64,000 bases of DNA, taken from the NCBI GenBank assembly GCA_035495555.1, contig DATJFQ010000077.1, positions 62,001-126,000 on the forward strand, in the 5' to 3' direction. This document shows positions 16,564 to 24,900 of this stretch, piece after piece (the stretch's first letter is position 1; each line of letters opens with the position of its first letter). The stretch comes from DATJFQ01 sp035495555 (GTDB lineage: Bacteria; Acidobacteriota; Vicinamibacteria; Vicinamibacterales; 2-12-FULL-66-21). Below the pieces are notes generated by a model. The model was not told the DNA's origin and did not search any database. It worked only from the letters and a program-made list of their open reading frames with translations. The position numbers and the translations under genes were made by a program.

Positions 16564-18513
16564 ATGCCTTCCCGCGTGTCAATCTCCGAGCTTCTTGCCG
16601 CCGGCGTCCGGATTCGTCCAGCCGAGGCGGCTGCCATTGTCGCTGAGGTGTGTTCGCGGATTACACAGGGTGCATTGCGCGGCGTTCCGTCGATCCATGT
16701 GCTTCGCGTCACCGAGTCAGGCGAGCTGTGCGCAGACGGTCCGATCACAGCACATCGCGCCACCGTCAGCCGCGCGGCTCAGCTCCTCGACGATTTGATG
16801 GCGCCGCCCGACGCGGCACCCGAATTCCGTGCCCCGGGCCCGATGCGCCTCGCGCTGCTGCGCGCGCGCGGCAGCGTCGACCTTCCGCCATTTTCCGGAC
16901 TCGATGCGTTTGCCGCCGCGATCGCGCGGTTCGCGCCGGCCGACCGCGCGACCGCCATGCGCGAGCTCTATGCGCGCTGGGAAAACGCCGAGCCGGTCGG
17001 GGAGCCCGTCGAGGCACCCGAGACAGAGCCGACCGAGTCGACTCCGGCATCGCTGGTTCCGGTCCGCGCTTCCGGTACCGAGTTGCGCGAATTGACGATT
17101 TCGGACATCCGCCGCGCGCGCCGGGCCACCGGGATGACGCTGCGCGAGGTTGCGGACCGCAGCCGGATTCCTCCCGCACTGCTTCGCGAGCTGGAGTGGG
17201 GTTATTTGTGGAACTGGCCCGGCGGGCTGTATGGCCGTACGCAGCTCGTACGCTATGCGCGCGCCGCCAATCTCGACGAGCGGCTGGTGGTCGACGTCGC
17301 GTGGCCGATGCTGCAGATCGTCATGGACGCGCGCGGCGGCGACGCCGTCCGTCTCATTCCCGCCGAGGAATCGATCGACGTGCTGGTGCCAGCGAGCGAC
17401 TTGGGCTCGGGACCGCCGATCCTGCGTGCGCTGTCGGACGGCGACGAACCGCCGCGCCGGCGCGGCGCCGGCTTTGCGCTCGCCGCTGCCGCCGCGGCAG
17501 CGATCATCGTCAGCCCCGCCGCCTTCTGGCTGCACTCGCATGAGTTCACGCGACCGGCGTCAACTTCCGCCGCCGCCGCGGCTCCGGCGGACGACGTCGC
17601 GCTGCCCCCGGCGCCGTCGCGAGCTGCGCAGGATTCTTCAGTCCAGACCCACGCGCCGGCACACACACCGCCGCTCGGGAAAACGCCGGCCCGCCTCAAC
17701 GTGGCGGACGCCGACAACGCGGGCCGCGGCGCACACACGGTGCCGGCAACGGTCGTCGGTCCGGCGTTTTCGAGCGAGGGCGGCGCGGTGTTCTTCACCG
17801 AGGATGACGAGGCAGGAGCGCATAGTGCGCTCGTGCGCAGCGACGGCGCGTCGCGCGGCCCGGTGCTGAAGATTACTCGCGTCCTGGACGACAGCTCGCG
17901 GAATTTCCACGCGCAGCCGTCGCCCGACGGCACGCGGATCGCGTTCGACTCCGATCGGGAAGGGACGCGGGGCGTCTTCGTCGCCGATAACACCGGACAT
18001 AACGTGCGCCGCATCAGCGGCGAGGGCTTTGCGGCGGTTCCGAGCTGGTCGCCTGACGGAAGCCGGGTCGCCTTCGTGAAAGCGGAAGCCGATCATCCGG
18101 ACGTGTGGAACCTGTGGGTCGCGGATTTAACCACTGGACGGCAGCGGCAGGTGACGTTCAACGCCAGCGGCCAGCCGCTCGGCGGCTCCTGGTTCCCCAA
18201 TGGACACGAGATCGCGTACAGCCGCGGCGACGCGATCGTCGTGCAGGACATCGACGTCGACGCCGTCCGGTCGTTTCGCGCGCCGGTGGCCAACCGTGAA
18301 CTCGGCACGCCCGCCGTGTCCCCCGATGGCCGACACATCATCTTCCAGGTTGCGCGCGACGGCGCGTGGCTGCTCAATCTGACAAACGGCAGCGTGCGCA
18401 AGGTGCTGGACGATCCCACGGCCGAGGAATACACGTGGGCGCCGGACGGACACCGGGTGGCCTTTCACAGCCGCCGGTCGGGTGGATGGAACGTGTGGGT
18501 GATGGGCGGATGA
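16564..18513 (+). CDS. RodZ-like HTH membrane protein with extracytoplasmic PD40/TolB-type propeller
   Basis: 649 residues. A poorly conserved N-terminal domain (1-130) precedes an HTH_25/RodZ-type helix-turn-helix at about 178-235 (ISDIRRARRATGMTLREVADRSRIPPALLRELE...YGRTQLVRYARA). A single membrane helix lies at about 302-324. After an Ala/Pro linker the C-terminal 250 residues form WD40-like PD40 repeats (PSPDGTRIAFDSDREG, PSWSPDGSRVAFVK, SPDGRHIIFQ, WAPDGHRVAFHSRRSGG). The layout, with a DNA-binding-type domain inside and a propeller sensor outside, suggests a one-piece membrane sensor or a cytoskeleton-linked protein; the function is not known. About 230 nt separate it from the upstream gene. 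Confidence 0.7.
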   Translation: MPSRVSISELLAAGVRIRPAEAAAIVAEVCSRITQGALRGVPSIHVLRVTESGELCADGPITAHRATVSRAAQLLDDLMAPPDAAPEFRAPGPMRLALLRARGSVDLPPFSGLDAFAAAIARFAPADRATAMRELYARWENAEPVGEPVEAPETEPTESTPASLVPVRASGTELRELTISDIRRARRATGMTLREVADRSRIPPALLRELEWGYLWNWPGGLYGRTQLVRYARAANLDERLVVDVAWPMLQIVMDARGGDAVRLIPAEESIDVLVPASDLGSGPPILRALSDGDEPPRRRGAGFALAAAAAAAIIVSPAAFWLHSHEFTRPASTSAAAAAPADDVALPPAPSRAAQDSSVQTHAPAHTPPLGKTPARLNVADADNAGRGAHTVPATVVGPAFSSEGGAVFFTEDDEAGAHSALVRSDGASRGPVLKITRVLDDSSRNFHAQPSPDGTRIAFDSDREGTRGVFVADNTGHNVRRISGEGFAAVPSWSPDGSRVAFVKAEADHPDVWNLWVADLTTGRQRQVTFNASGQPLGGSWFPNGHEIAYSRGDAIVVQDIDVDAVRSFRAPVANRELGTPAVSPDGRHIIFQVARDGAWLLNLTNGSVRKVLDDPTAEEYTWAPDGHRVAFHSRRSGGWNVWVMGG

Positions 18514-18580
18514 AATAGCCCAGCCGTCCCCTGCAATTTTTTGTAGAGATGTCCGGTCCTCCTGGGTAAACTCGGGAGGA

Positions 18581-19858
18581 GTGTTCCGGAGAACAGCCCA
18601 ACCGTTGTCCATCGCAGCGACCGCGCTGCTGGTGGTCGCGGCGTGCGCGCAGCAGCTTGGTCCCCCGCCGCACCACTCGCGCGGCGCCGACATCCGCCTC
18701 GTGTCGGACATCGAAACCATCCAGGCGACGGTTCCTGCGCACGCGACGCTCGACAGCCTTCTTCGCGGCAATCAGTTGCCCGACAACCTCGTGTCCGCCG
18801 CAGTCGGCGCGGCACGGTCCGTGTTCAATCCGCGGCTGCTGCGGGCCGATCGCCCCTACCGTCTGGTCCGATCCCTCGATGGCCTGCTGCGCGAGTTCAC
18901 GTATCAAATCGACGCCGATCGCGTCCTCCGCATCATCAGCCGCGACCGGAACGACCCGGAGGCGCTCGACGCGAGCGTGATGCCGTACGAGAAGACCGTG
19001 GAGGTCAGCGGCATCGACGCGCGCATCGATAGCGATCACGCGTCGCTCATTTCCGCGATCGACGAAAGCGGCGAGCGCGTGCAGCTCGCAATGGAGCTCG
19101 CAGACATCTTCAGCGGCCAGGTGGATTTTCAAACGGAACTGCAGCCGGGCGACAGCTTCAAGGTGCTGTTCGAGAAGACGTCGCACGACGGAGAGTTCTC
19201 CGGCTACGGTGCGGTGCTCGGCGCGTCGATTTCGGTCGACGGCCGTTCGATGAGCGCCTTCCGCTGGCAGGATCCGGCAACCGGGCACGTCGGGTATTAC
19301 GACCAGGAGGGCCGGTCGCTCAAACGATTCCTTCTGAAGTCTCCGTTGAAGTTCGAACCGCGCATCACGTCGCGGTTCACGACGCGCCGCTTCCATCCAA
19401 TCGATCACGTGTACAAGGCGCACCTTGGTGTGGATTACGGCGCGCCGACCGGGTCGCCCGTCGTGGCGGTGGCGGCGGGCGTCGTGCTCTCGGCTGCCTA
19501 CAGCGGCGCCGGCGGCAACATGGTCCATTTGAAACACGCCGGCGGCGTTGAAACGTACTACCTGCATTTGTCCGCATTCGGGAGCGGCATCCGCGCAGGT
19601 GCGCATGTCGAACAAGGTCAAGTGATCGGGCGGGTCGGAGCCACCGGTGCCGCAACCGGACCGCACCTGGACTATCGGCTCAAGCGCAACGGTGTGTTCG
19701 TCAATCCCGTCGCGGAACACGCACGCCAGGCACCGGGCGACCCCATTGCCGGCGCGCAACTCGCGGCGTTCAAAACCGGCCGCGACTCCGTTCTGAAACA
19801 GATGACCGCCGCACTCGCGATCACCGATACCCAGGCAGCAGTCGCCAGTCGCCAGTAG
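18581..19858 (+). CDS. M23 family metallopeptidase, probable lipoprotein
   Basis: 425 residues. The N terminus (SIAATALLVVAAC) ends in a lipobox-like VAAC at residue 22, so it may be lipid anchored. The central part has the LysM-associated 'OapA/YebA-like' region (VPAHATLDSLLRGNQLPDNLVSAAVGAAR). The C-terminal LytM domain carries HLGVDYGAPTGSPVVA, YYLHLSAF and GPHLDYRLKRNG, the expected zinc and catalytic residues, so it should be an active peptidoglycan endopeptidase. Start GTG 18581; GGGAGGA directly abuts it and a TAAACT box ends 8 nt upstream, so translation may be leaderless. The last residues (AAVASRQ) are encoded by the repeat array that follows. Confidence 0.85.
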   Translation: MFRRTAQPLSIAATALLVVAACAQQLGPPPHHSRGADIRLVSDIETIQATVPAHATLDSLLRGNQLPDNLVSAAVGAARSVFNPRLLRADRPYRLVRSLDGLLREFTYQIDADRVLRIISRDRNDPEALDASVMPYEKTVEVSGIDARIDSDHASLISAIDESGERVQLAMELADIFSGQVDFQTELQPGDSFKVLFEKTSHDGEFSGYGAVLGASISVDGRSMSAFRWQDPATGHVGYYDQEGRSLKRFLLKSPLKFEPRITSRFTTRRFHPIDHVYKAHLGVDYGAPTGSPVVAVAAGVVLSAAYSGAGGNMVHLKHAGGVETYYLHLSAFGSGIRAGAHVEQGQVIGRVGATGAATGPHLDYRLKRNGVFVNPVAEHARQAPGDPIAGAQLAAFKTGRDSVLKQMTAALAITDTQAAVASRQ

Positions 19859-20003
19859 CCAGTCATCAGTTACCAGTCTCCAGCTCTATTTCGGTCCGGC
19901 AACTGGCCACTGGCCACTGGCCACTGACAACTGGCCACTGGCCACTGGTTACTGGCAACTGGTTACTGGTTACTGGCCACTGGTTACTGGTTACTGGTTA
20001 CTG
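19837..20003. repeat. Two-armed heptamer array (GCCAGTC / GTTACTG), largest in the window
   Basis: The left arm at 19837-19885 has seven NNCAGTN units and includes the end of the M23 coding sequence and its TAG stop. The right arm at 19899-20003 has fifteen perfect-length 7-nt units (GCAACTG, GCCACTG, GTTACTG). The arms are reverse-complement themes. The array continues directly into the promoter box of the DUF1015 gene. Confidence 0.92.
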
Positions 20004-20005
20004 GC

Positions 20006-20011
20006 TACAAT
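20006..20011 (+). promoter_or_regulatory. -10 box TACAAT, leaderless-type; -35 may come from the repeat
   Basis: TACAAT ends 6 nt before the ATG at 20018. The best -35 candidate is TTACTG at 19984-19989, which is part of the heptamer array, at 16-nt spacing. No ribosome binding site is present. Confidence 0.5.
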
Positions 20012-20017
20012 AGCCGG

Positions 20018-21238
20018 ATGGCCGTCATCCGACCCTTCCGCGCCGTACGGCCGGACGCTGCCGTGGCGCCATCGGTTTCCTCGGTCCCCTACGACGTTGT
20101 TTCCACGGAGGAAGCCCGCCATCTCGCGTCCGGCAATCCGCTGAGCTTTCTGCACGTCACGCGATCCGAAATCGATCTGCCGGTCGACACCGATCCGTAT
20201 TCAGACGCGGTTTACGCGAGAGCGGCGGCGAATTTCGCGGCATTGCGCGATGCCGCGCCGCTCATCTCGGAGGCGGAACCCTCGCTCTATCTATACAGGC
20301 TTCGCATGGACGACCACCAACAGACCGGCGTCGCGGGCTGTTTCTCGGTCGACGAGTACGAGCGGGACGTCATCAAGAAGCACGAGCGTACCCGCCGCGA
20401 CAAGGAAGACGATCGGACGCGTCACATCATCGAGCTGCGCGCACAGACGGGCGTGGTGTTTCTCACCTATAAAGCGTCCGCCGGAGTGACATCGATCGCG
20501 GCGGTGCTGACGGGGGAGTCGCCGTTGTACGACTTCACGGCCGCCGACGGGGTGCAGCACACGATCTGGAAGGCCGACGCGAGGCAGTCCGCCGAGCTCG
20601 TGGATGTATTCACCCGAATACCCGCGTTGTACATTGCGGACGGACATCATCGCGCGGCGAGCGCCGCGCGGGCGCGCGCGGAGTTGCGCACGCGAGGAGA
20701 TGTCGGCGACGCGGACATGTTCGTGGCCGTCGCGTTTCCGGACGATCAGGTGCAGATTCTTCCGTACAACCGAATCGTGAGCGATCTCGGCGCGCACACG
20801 CCCGACGGTTTTCTTGCCGCGCTGCGGGAACGACGCGTCCCGGTGCAGCACGGAAAACCACGGCCTGCCGCGAAACGGCACGTGTCGATGTACCTCGCCG
20901 GCCGTTGGTACGATCTCGATCTCTCCGAAGTGCAGCCGGCAGATCGATCCCATGCGGCGGCGCTCGACGTCGCGCGACTGCAGCATCACGTGCTGGAGCC
21001 GCTCCTCGGCATCGGCGACGTCCGAACGGACAAGCGGATCGACTTCATCGGCGGCGCGCGTGGAACGTCGGCGCTCGAAGCGGCGGTCGATCAGGGCCGG
21101 GCGGCCGTCGCGTTCTCGATGTATCCGGTCACGATCGACGATTTGATTGCGATTTCGGACGAGGGTGCCATCATGCCGCCCAAGTCGACCTGGTTCGAAC
21201 CCAAGCTCCGCGACGGACTGCTGACCCATGTCATTTAA
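20018..21238 (+). CDS. DUF1015 family protein, serine-operon associated
   Basis: A 406-residue DUF1015 (COG4198) protein. Family segments seen: IRPFRAVRPDAAVAPSVSSVPYDVVS at the N terminus, KKHERTRRDKEDDRTRH, YIADGHHRAASAARA and a C-terminal MPPKSTWFEPKLRDGLL. The family has no firmly proven activity known to me. Here it overlaps serA by 11 nt and is followed by serC, so the cluster covers the first two steps of serine synthesis and this protein may serve the third step or its control (inference). It opens the transcript, with a TACAAT box 6 nt upstream of the ATG. Confidence 0.85.
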   Translation: MAVIRPFRAVRPDAAVAPSVSSVPYDVVSTEEARHLASGNPLSFLHVTRSEIDLPVDTDPYSDAVYARAAANFAALRDAAPLISEAEPSLYLYRLRMDDHQQTGVAGCFSVDEYERDVIKKHERTRRDKEDDRTRHIIELRAQTGVVFLTYKASAGVTSIAAVLTGESPLYDFTAADGVQHTIWKADARQSAELVDVFTRIPALYIADGHHRAASAARARAELRTRGDVGDADMFVAVAFPDDQVQILPYNRIVSDLGAHTPDGFLAALRERRVPVQHGKPRPAAKRHVSMYLAGRWYDLDLSEVQPADRSHAAALDVARLQHHVLEPLLGIGDVRTDKRIDFIGGARGTSALEAAVDQGRAAVAFSMYPVTIDDLIAISDEGAIMPPKSTWFEPKLRDGLLTHVI

Positions 21239-22484
21239 GGTGCTCGTGGCCGACAAGTTCGAGAAAAGCGGCATTGCCGGCCTGAGCGCGGCCGGCTGTG
21301 AGGTCCAGTACGAGCCGGATCTCAAAGACGATGCGCTGGCCAACGCGATTGCGGCGAGCGGCGCCGAGGCGCTCGTCGTGCGCAGCACCAAAGTGACCGC
21401 GCCGATGATGGACGCCGGGCGCCTCGCGCTCATCGTCCGTGCCGGTGCGGGCTACAACACGATCGATGTTGCCGCGGCATCGACACGCGGCATCTATGTC
21501 TCGAACTGCCCCGGCAAGAACGCGATCGCCGTGGCGGAGCTGGCCTTCGGGCTGCTGCTTTCGCTCGACCGTCGCATCCCGGACAACGTCGCCGAGCTGC
21601 GCGCGGGAAAGTGGAACAAAAAAGAGTTTTCCAGGGCAGCGGGCCTCTACGGGCGCACGCTCGCGCTGCTGGGCGTGGGCAGCATCGGACAGGAAGTCGT
21701 CCGTCGCGCCGCCGCGTTCGGCCTGAACGTCGTCATCTGGAGCCGGCGGTTCGACGGCCGCTCCGGCCCGCTGGACGACGAGGCGGCGCGGGAGCTGGGA
21801 CTCGAGGCGGCGGCCCGCACCGTCGACATCGAGCTGGCGCCGACCCCGGGCGACGCCGCGGCCCGGGCCGATATTCTGAGCGTGCACGTCGCGCTCGGGC
21901 CCGGCACGAAGGGACTCGTGAATGCGGAGCTGCTGGCGCGTCTGAAGCCGGGTGCGATCGTCATCAACACGGCGCGAGCCGAGGTCGTTAACTACGAGGC
22001 GCTCGCGGCCGCCGTCAAGGACCGCGGGATCCGCGCGGGGCTCGACGTGTACGCGAACGAGCCGTCCGCCGCGACAGCCGACTTCACCGATCCCATCATC
22101 GGCCTCCCGAATGTCTACGGCACGCATCACATCGGCGCGTCCACGGATCAGGCGCAGGAAGCGATTGCCGCGGAAACCGTTCGCATCATCCGGAGCTACA
22201 AGGAAACCGGCCGCGTGCCGAACGTCGTCAATCTGGCGCGGCGGACACCCGCGACGCACATGCTGGTCGTCCGGCACCGGGACAGGCCCGGCGTGCTCGC
22301 GCACGTATTCGACCACCTGCGCCGCGCGAACCTGAACGTGCAGGAGACGGAGAACATCGTGTTCGAAGGCGCCGAAGCCGCCGTTGCGCGGATCAACCTG
22401 GATGGCGAGCCGCCGTCGTCGCTCTGCAACCAGATCAAGTCCGAGAACGCCGACGTGCTCGACCTGCAGTTGGTCGGTTTGTGA
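21228..22484 (+). CDS. serA: D-3-phosphoglycerate dehydrogenase
   Basis: 418 residues. It oxidises 3-phosphoglycerate to 3-phosphohydroxypyruvate, the first step of serine synthesis. It has a D-isomer-specific 2-hydroxyacid dehydrogenase core with the NAD motif LGVGSIGQEVVRRA, a substrate segment RAGAGYNTIDVAAA, Arg in INTARAEVVNYEAL and His in GTHHIGASTDQAQ. A C-terminal ACT domain (MLVVRHRDRPGVLAHVFDHLRRANLNVQ) suggests amino acid feedback. Start ATG 21228 overlaps the DUF1015 gene by 11 nt. Confidence 0.92.
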   Translation: MSFKVLVADKFEKSGIAGLSAAGCEVQYEPDLKDDALANAIAASGAEALVVRSTKVTAPMMDAGRLALIVRAGAGYNTIDVAAASTRGIYVSNCPGKNAIAVAELAFGLLLSLDRRIPDNVAELRAGKWNKKEFSRAAGLYGRTLALLGVGSIGQEVVRRAAAFGLNVVIWSRRFDGRSGPLDDEAARELGLEAAARTVDIELAPTPGDAAARADILSVHVALGPGTKGLVNAELLARLKPGAIVINTARAEVVNYEALAAAVKDRGIRAGLDVYANEPSAATADFTDPIIGLPNVYGTHHIGASTDQAQEAIAAETVRIIRSYKETGRVPNVVNLARRTPATHMLVVRHRDRPGVLAHVFDHLRRANLNVQETENIVFEGAEAAVARINLDGEPPSSLCNQIKSENADVLDLQLVGL

Positions 22485-22500
22485 AGCTATTGGAAACTGA

Positions 22501-22528
22501 TTGGGAATTGGGAATTGGGAATTGGGAG
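22501..22528. repeat. Heptamer array TTGGGAA, four units, providing the serC ribosome binding site
   Basis: Three TTGGGAA units and one TTGGGAG unit. The final GGGAG (22524-22528) lies 7 nt before the serC ATG, so the array supplies the Shine-Dalgarno sequence. Confidence 0.85.
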
Positions 22529-22535
22529 TTTTGAG

Positions 22536-23630
22536 ATGTCCACCACCACCGCCCGGATCTTCAATTTCGCCGCAGGCCCTGCGGTGCTGCCGCTCGAGGT
22601 CCTCGAGGAGGCGCAGCGCGACCTGATCGCGCTGCCTGGCGTCGGCATGTCGGTGCTCGAGATCAGCCACCGCTCGAAGACCTTCGACGCGATCATCCAG
22701 GGATGCGAGCGCGACATGCGCACGCTGGCGGGGATCCCGGAACACTACAAGGTGCTGTTTCTGCAGGGCGGCGCGAGCCTGCAGTTCTCGATGGTGCCGA
22801 TGAACCTCCTGCCCGCCGGCGCTTCGGCGGACTACATCCTGACCGGTGTGTGGTCCCAGAAGGCGGTGAAGGAAGCGAAACGGGTCGGAAGCGTACGTAT
22901 CGCGGGGTCGACTGAGGCCGAGCGCTTCACGCGCGTGCCGAAACAATCGGAGCTCGCGCTCGATCCGGATGCCGCGTATGTCCACATCACGTCGAACAAC
23001 ACCATCTACGGGACGGAGTGGCAGTGGCTGCCGGACCCCGGACGCGTGCCGCTCGTGTCAGACATGTCGTCGGATATCTTCAGCCGCCCAATCGAGATCG
23101 AGAAGCACGCGCTCATCTACGCGGGCGCGCAAAAAAATCTCGCGCCGGCCGGCGTGACGATCGTGATCGTCCGGGAAGACCTGCTGGAGCGCTCGCAGGC
23201 CTCGCTCCACACGACGCTGAACTACAAGGTGCAGGCGGACAACAACTCGCTGTACAACACGCCGCCCGTGTTCGCGATCTACGTGATGCGGCTCGTCATG
23301 ACCTGGCTGCTGAAGAACGGCGGTCTGAGCGCCATCGAACAGGCGAACATCCGCAAGGCCGACAAACTTTACGCCGAGATCGATCGCACCGGGTTCTACC
23401 GCGGACACGCGTCGCCCGACAGCCGTTCGCGGATGAACGTGACGTTCCGGCTGCCCTCGGAAGCGCTCGAGCAGACCTTCGCGAAGGAGGCGACCGCCGC
23501 CGGGCTTGACGGCCTCAAGGGCCATCGCTCGGTCGGGGGGCTGCGCGCCTCGATCTACAACGCGTTCCCGGAAGCCGGCGTCGACGCGCTCGTCTCGTTC
23601 ATGCAGGAGTTCGAAAAGAAGAACGGATAA
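22536..23630 (+). CDS. serC: Phosphoserine aminotransferase
   Basis: 364 residues, the second enzyme of serine synthesis, also used in pyridoxine synthesis. Class V aminotransferase features: IFNFAAGPAVLPLEVLEEAQRDL, EISHRSKTFDAI, LFLQGGASLQFSMVPMNLL, and the Schiff-base lysine in YAGAQKNLAPAGVT. A TTG at 22515 within the repeats would extend the frame by seven residues, but ATG 22536 gives the standard N terminus and has GGGAG 7 nt upstream. Separated from serA by 51 nt filled by a heptamer array; likely same operon. Confidence 0.93.
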   Translation: MSTTTARIFNFAAGPAVLPLEVLEEAQRDLIALPGVGMSVLEISHRSKTFDAIIQGCERDMRTLAGIPEHYKVLFLQGGASLQFSMVPMNLLPAGASADYILTGVWSQKAVKEAKRVGSVRIAGSTEAERFTRVPKQSELALDPDAAYVHITSNNTIYGTEWQWLPDPGRVPLVSDMSSDIFSRPIEIEKHALIYAGAQKNLAPAGVTIVIVREDLLERSQASLHTTLNYKVQADNNSLYNTPPVFAIYVMRLVMTWLLKNGGLSAIEQANIRKADKLYAEIDRTGFYRGHASPDSRSRMNVTFRLPSEALEQTFAKEATAAGLDGLKGHRSVGGLRASIYNAFPEAGVDALVSFMQEFEKKNG

Positions 23631-23929
23631 CGCGACCACCGGCCTGACGGCGTCAGCCGCGCAGCCCGAAGGTCGCGAAGCTCCCGAAGTTGATCCCTGT
23701 TGATTTCGGTTCTTCGGGCTTTCGGGATCGTCGCGCGCCGCGCCGTCTGCCGTTTCAGCGTGTCAGTGGCTGTCGTCGACAGCCCACGCCGCCCTCGCGG
23801 CTGCGTCCGGCAGGTCGTGGCTGTAAAACGCTGTCCAGCACCGACTTGCGGCGCGTACAGAACTCTTACAATGCTCGCCGGCGCAGCCTGTTAACGTTGT
23901 TACCTTATTTCCCTCTGCAGGAGACTGGG
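23631..23929. other. Intergenic region upstream of the desaturase gene
   Basis: 299 nt with no credible gene. A TACAAT box (23867-23872) with TTGCGG 15 nt upstream is the likeliest promoter for the desaturase. The segment 23670-23740 contains partial repeats of CCCGAAG/TTCGGG that could pair, but no terminator with a T-tract was seen. Confidence 0.4.
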
Positions 23930-24793
23930 TTGACAACACTTCGGCAGGCCGTCCGGACGGCATATGCATTTTCCACACTGAACTGGATCACCGCGGGGTT
24001 CATGGTCGCGTTTCACGCGCTCGCGATCATGGCGTTGTGGTATTTCTCCTGGACCAACCTGCTCGTCGCCCTCGGGCTGCACTGGATGGCGGTCGGCTTC
24101 GGCATCAGCCTCGGGTATCACCGGCTTCATACGCACCGCGGCTTCAAGACATCGAAGGCGTTCGAGTACTTCCTGGCGGTCTGCGGGTCGATGACGCTTG
24201 AGGGGGGGCCGCTGTTCTGGGTCGCCACCCATCGGCAGCACCATCAGCTCTCCGACCACGAGGGCGACCCGCACAGCCCGCGCGACGGCGGATTCTGGGC
24301 GCACATGGGGTGGATCCTGTTCGGGGACACGCACCACAACAATACCGAGTTGATGTCAAAATACGCGCCCGACCTGGCGCGCGACCCGTTCTACCGCTGG
24401 CTCAATTCCTACCACTGGGTCCCGCTGACAACAGTGGGCGTCGTGCTGCTCGCGTTCGGCGGATGGCCGCTCGTCCTCTGGGGCATCTTCCTGCGCGTGA
24501 TTGTCGGTCTCCATGCCACGTGGCTCGTGAACTCGGCCACCCACATGTGGGGCACGCGCCGCTTTGCCACGCGCGACGATTCACGGAACAGCTGGTGGGT
24601 GGCGCTTCTCACGTTTGGCGAAGGCTGGCACAACAACCATCACGCGCACCCGGTTTCGGCGCGTCACGGCCTGGCGTGGTACGAGTTCGACATCAGCTGG
24701 ATCACGCTGAAACTGCTGAACGCCGTCGGCATCGTCCGCGATCTGAAGGTCGCAAAGGTCCGCTCGGCGGAACCCGAGGAACAAGCGGCGTAG
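23930..24793 (+). CDS. Fatty acid desaturase (acyl-CoA/acyl-lipid delta-9 type)
   Basis: 287 residues, membrane di-iron desaturase that introduces a double bond into fatty acyl chains. The three histidine boxes are GYHRLHTHRG, THRQHHQLSD and GEGWHNNHHAHP; four or so membrane helices surround them. Start is TTG at 23930: AGGAG lies 6 nt upstream and the protein then begins TTLRQAVRTAYAF. The reading frame is open further upstream but that extension has no homology-like character. The enzyme would adjust membrane fluidity. Confidence 0.88.
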   Translation: MTTLRQAVRTAYAFSTLNWITAGFMVAFHALAIMALWYFSWTNLLVALGLHWMAVGFGISLGYHRLHTHRGFKTSKAFEYFLAVCGSMTLEGGPLFWVATHRQHHQLSDHEGDPHSPRDGGFWAHMGWILFGDTHHNNTELMSKYAPDLARDPFYRWLNSYHWVPLTTVGVVLLAFGGWPLVLWGIFLRVIVGLHATWLVNSATHMWGTRRFATRDDSRNSWWVALLTFGEGWHNNHHAHPVSARHGLAWYEFDISWITLKLLNAVGIVRDLKVAKVRSAEPEEQAA

Positions 24794-24800
24794 AAGAGAA

Positions 24801-24854
24801 TTCGGAATTCAGAATACAGAACTCAGAATGTGGTTCTGACTTCTGACTTCTCTC
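24801..24854. repeat. Two-armed heptamer array (TTCAGAA / TTCTGAC)
   Basis: The left arm has TTCGGAA, TTCAGAA, TACAGAA, CTCAGAA; after 5 nt the right arm has TTCTGAC, TTCTGAC, TTCTCTC. It lies between the desaturase stop and the permease start. Confidence 0.85.
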
Positions 24855-24900
24855 TTCCGCGATCGCAACTCTGGAGCGGGTAGCTTCCGTCTAAGACGGC

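Noticed and set aside
19837..20003. Possible CRISPR array
   Set aside because: The repeat unit is only 7 nt and there are no unique spacers; no cas genes nearby.
22515..22535. Upstream TTG start for serC in the repeats
   Set aside because: It would add a repeat-encoded heptapeptide; the ATG at 22536 has a well-placed GGGAG.
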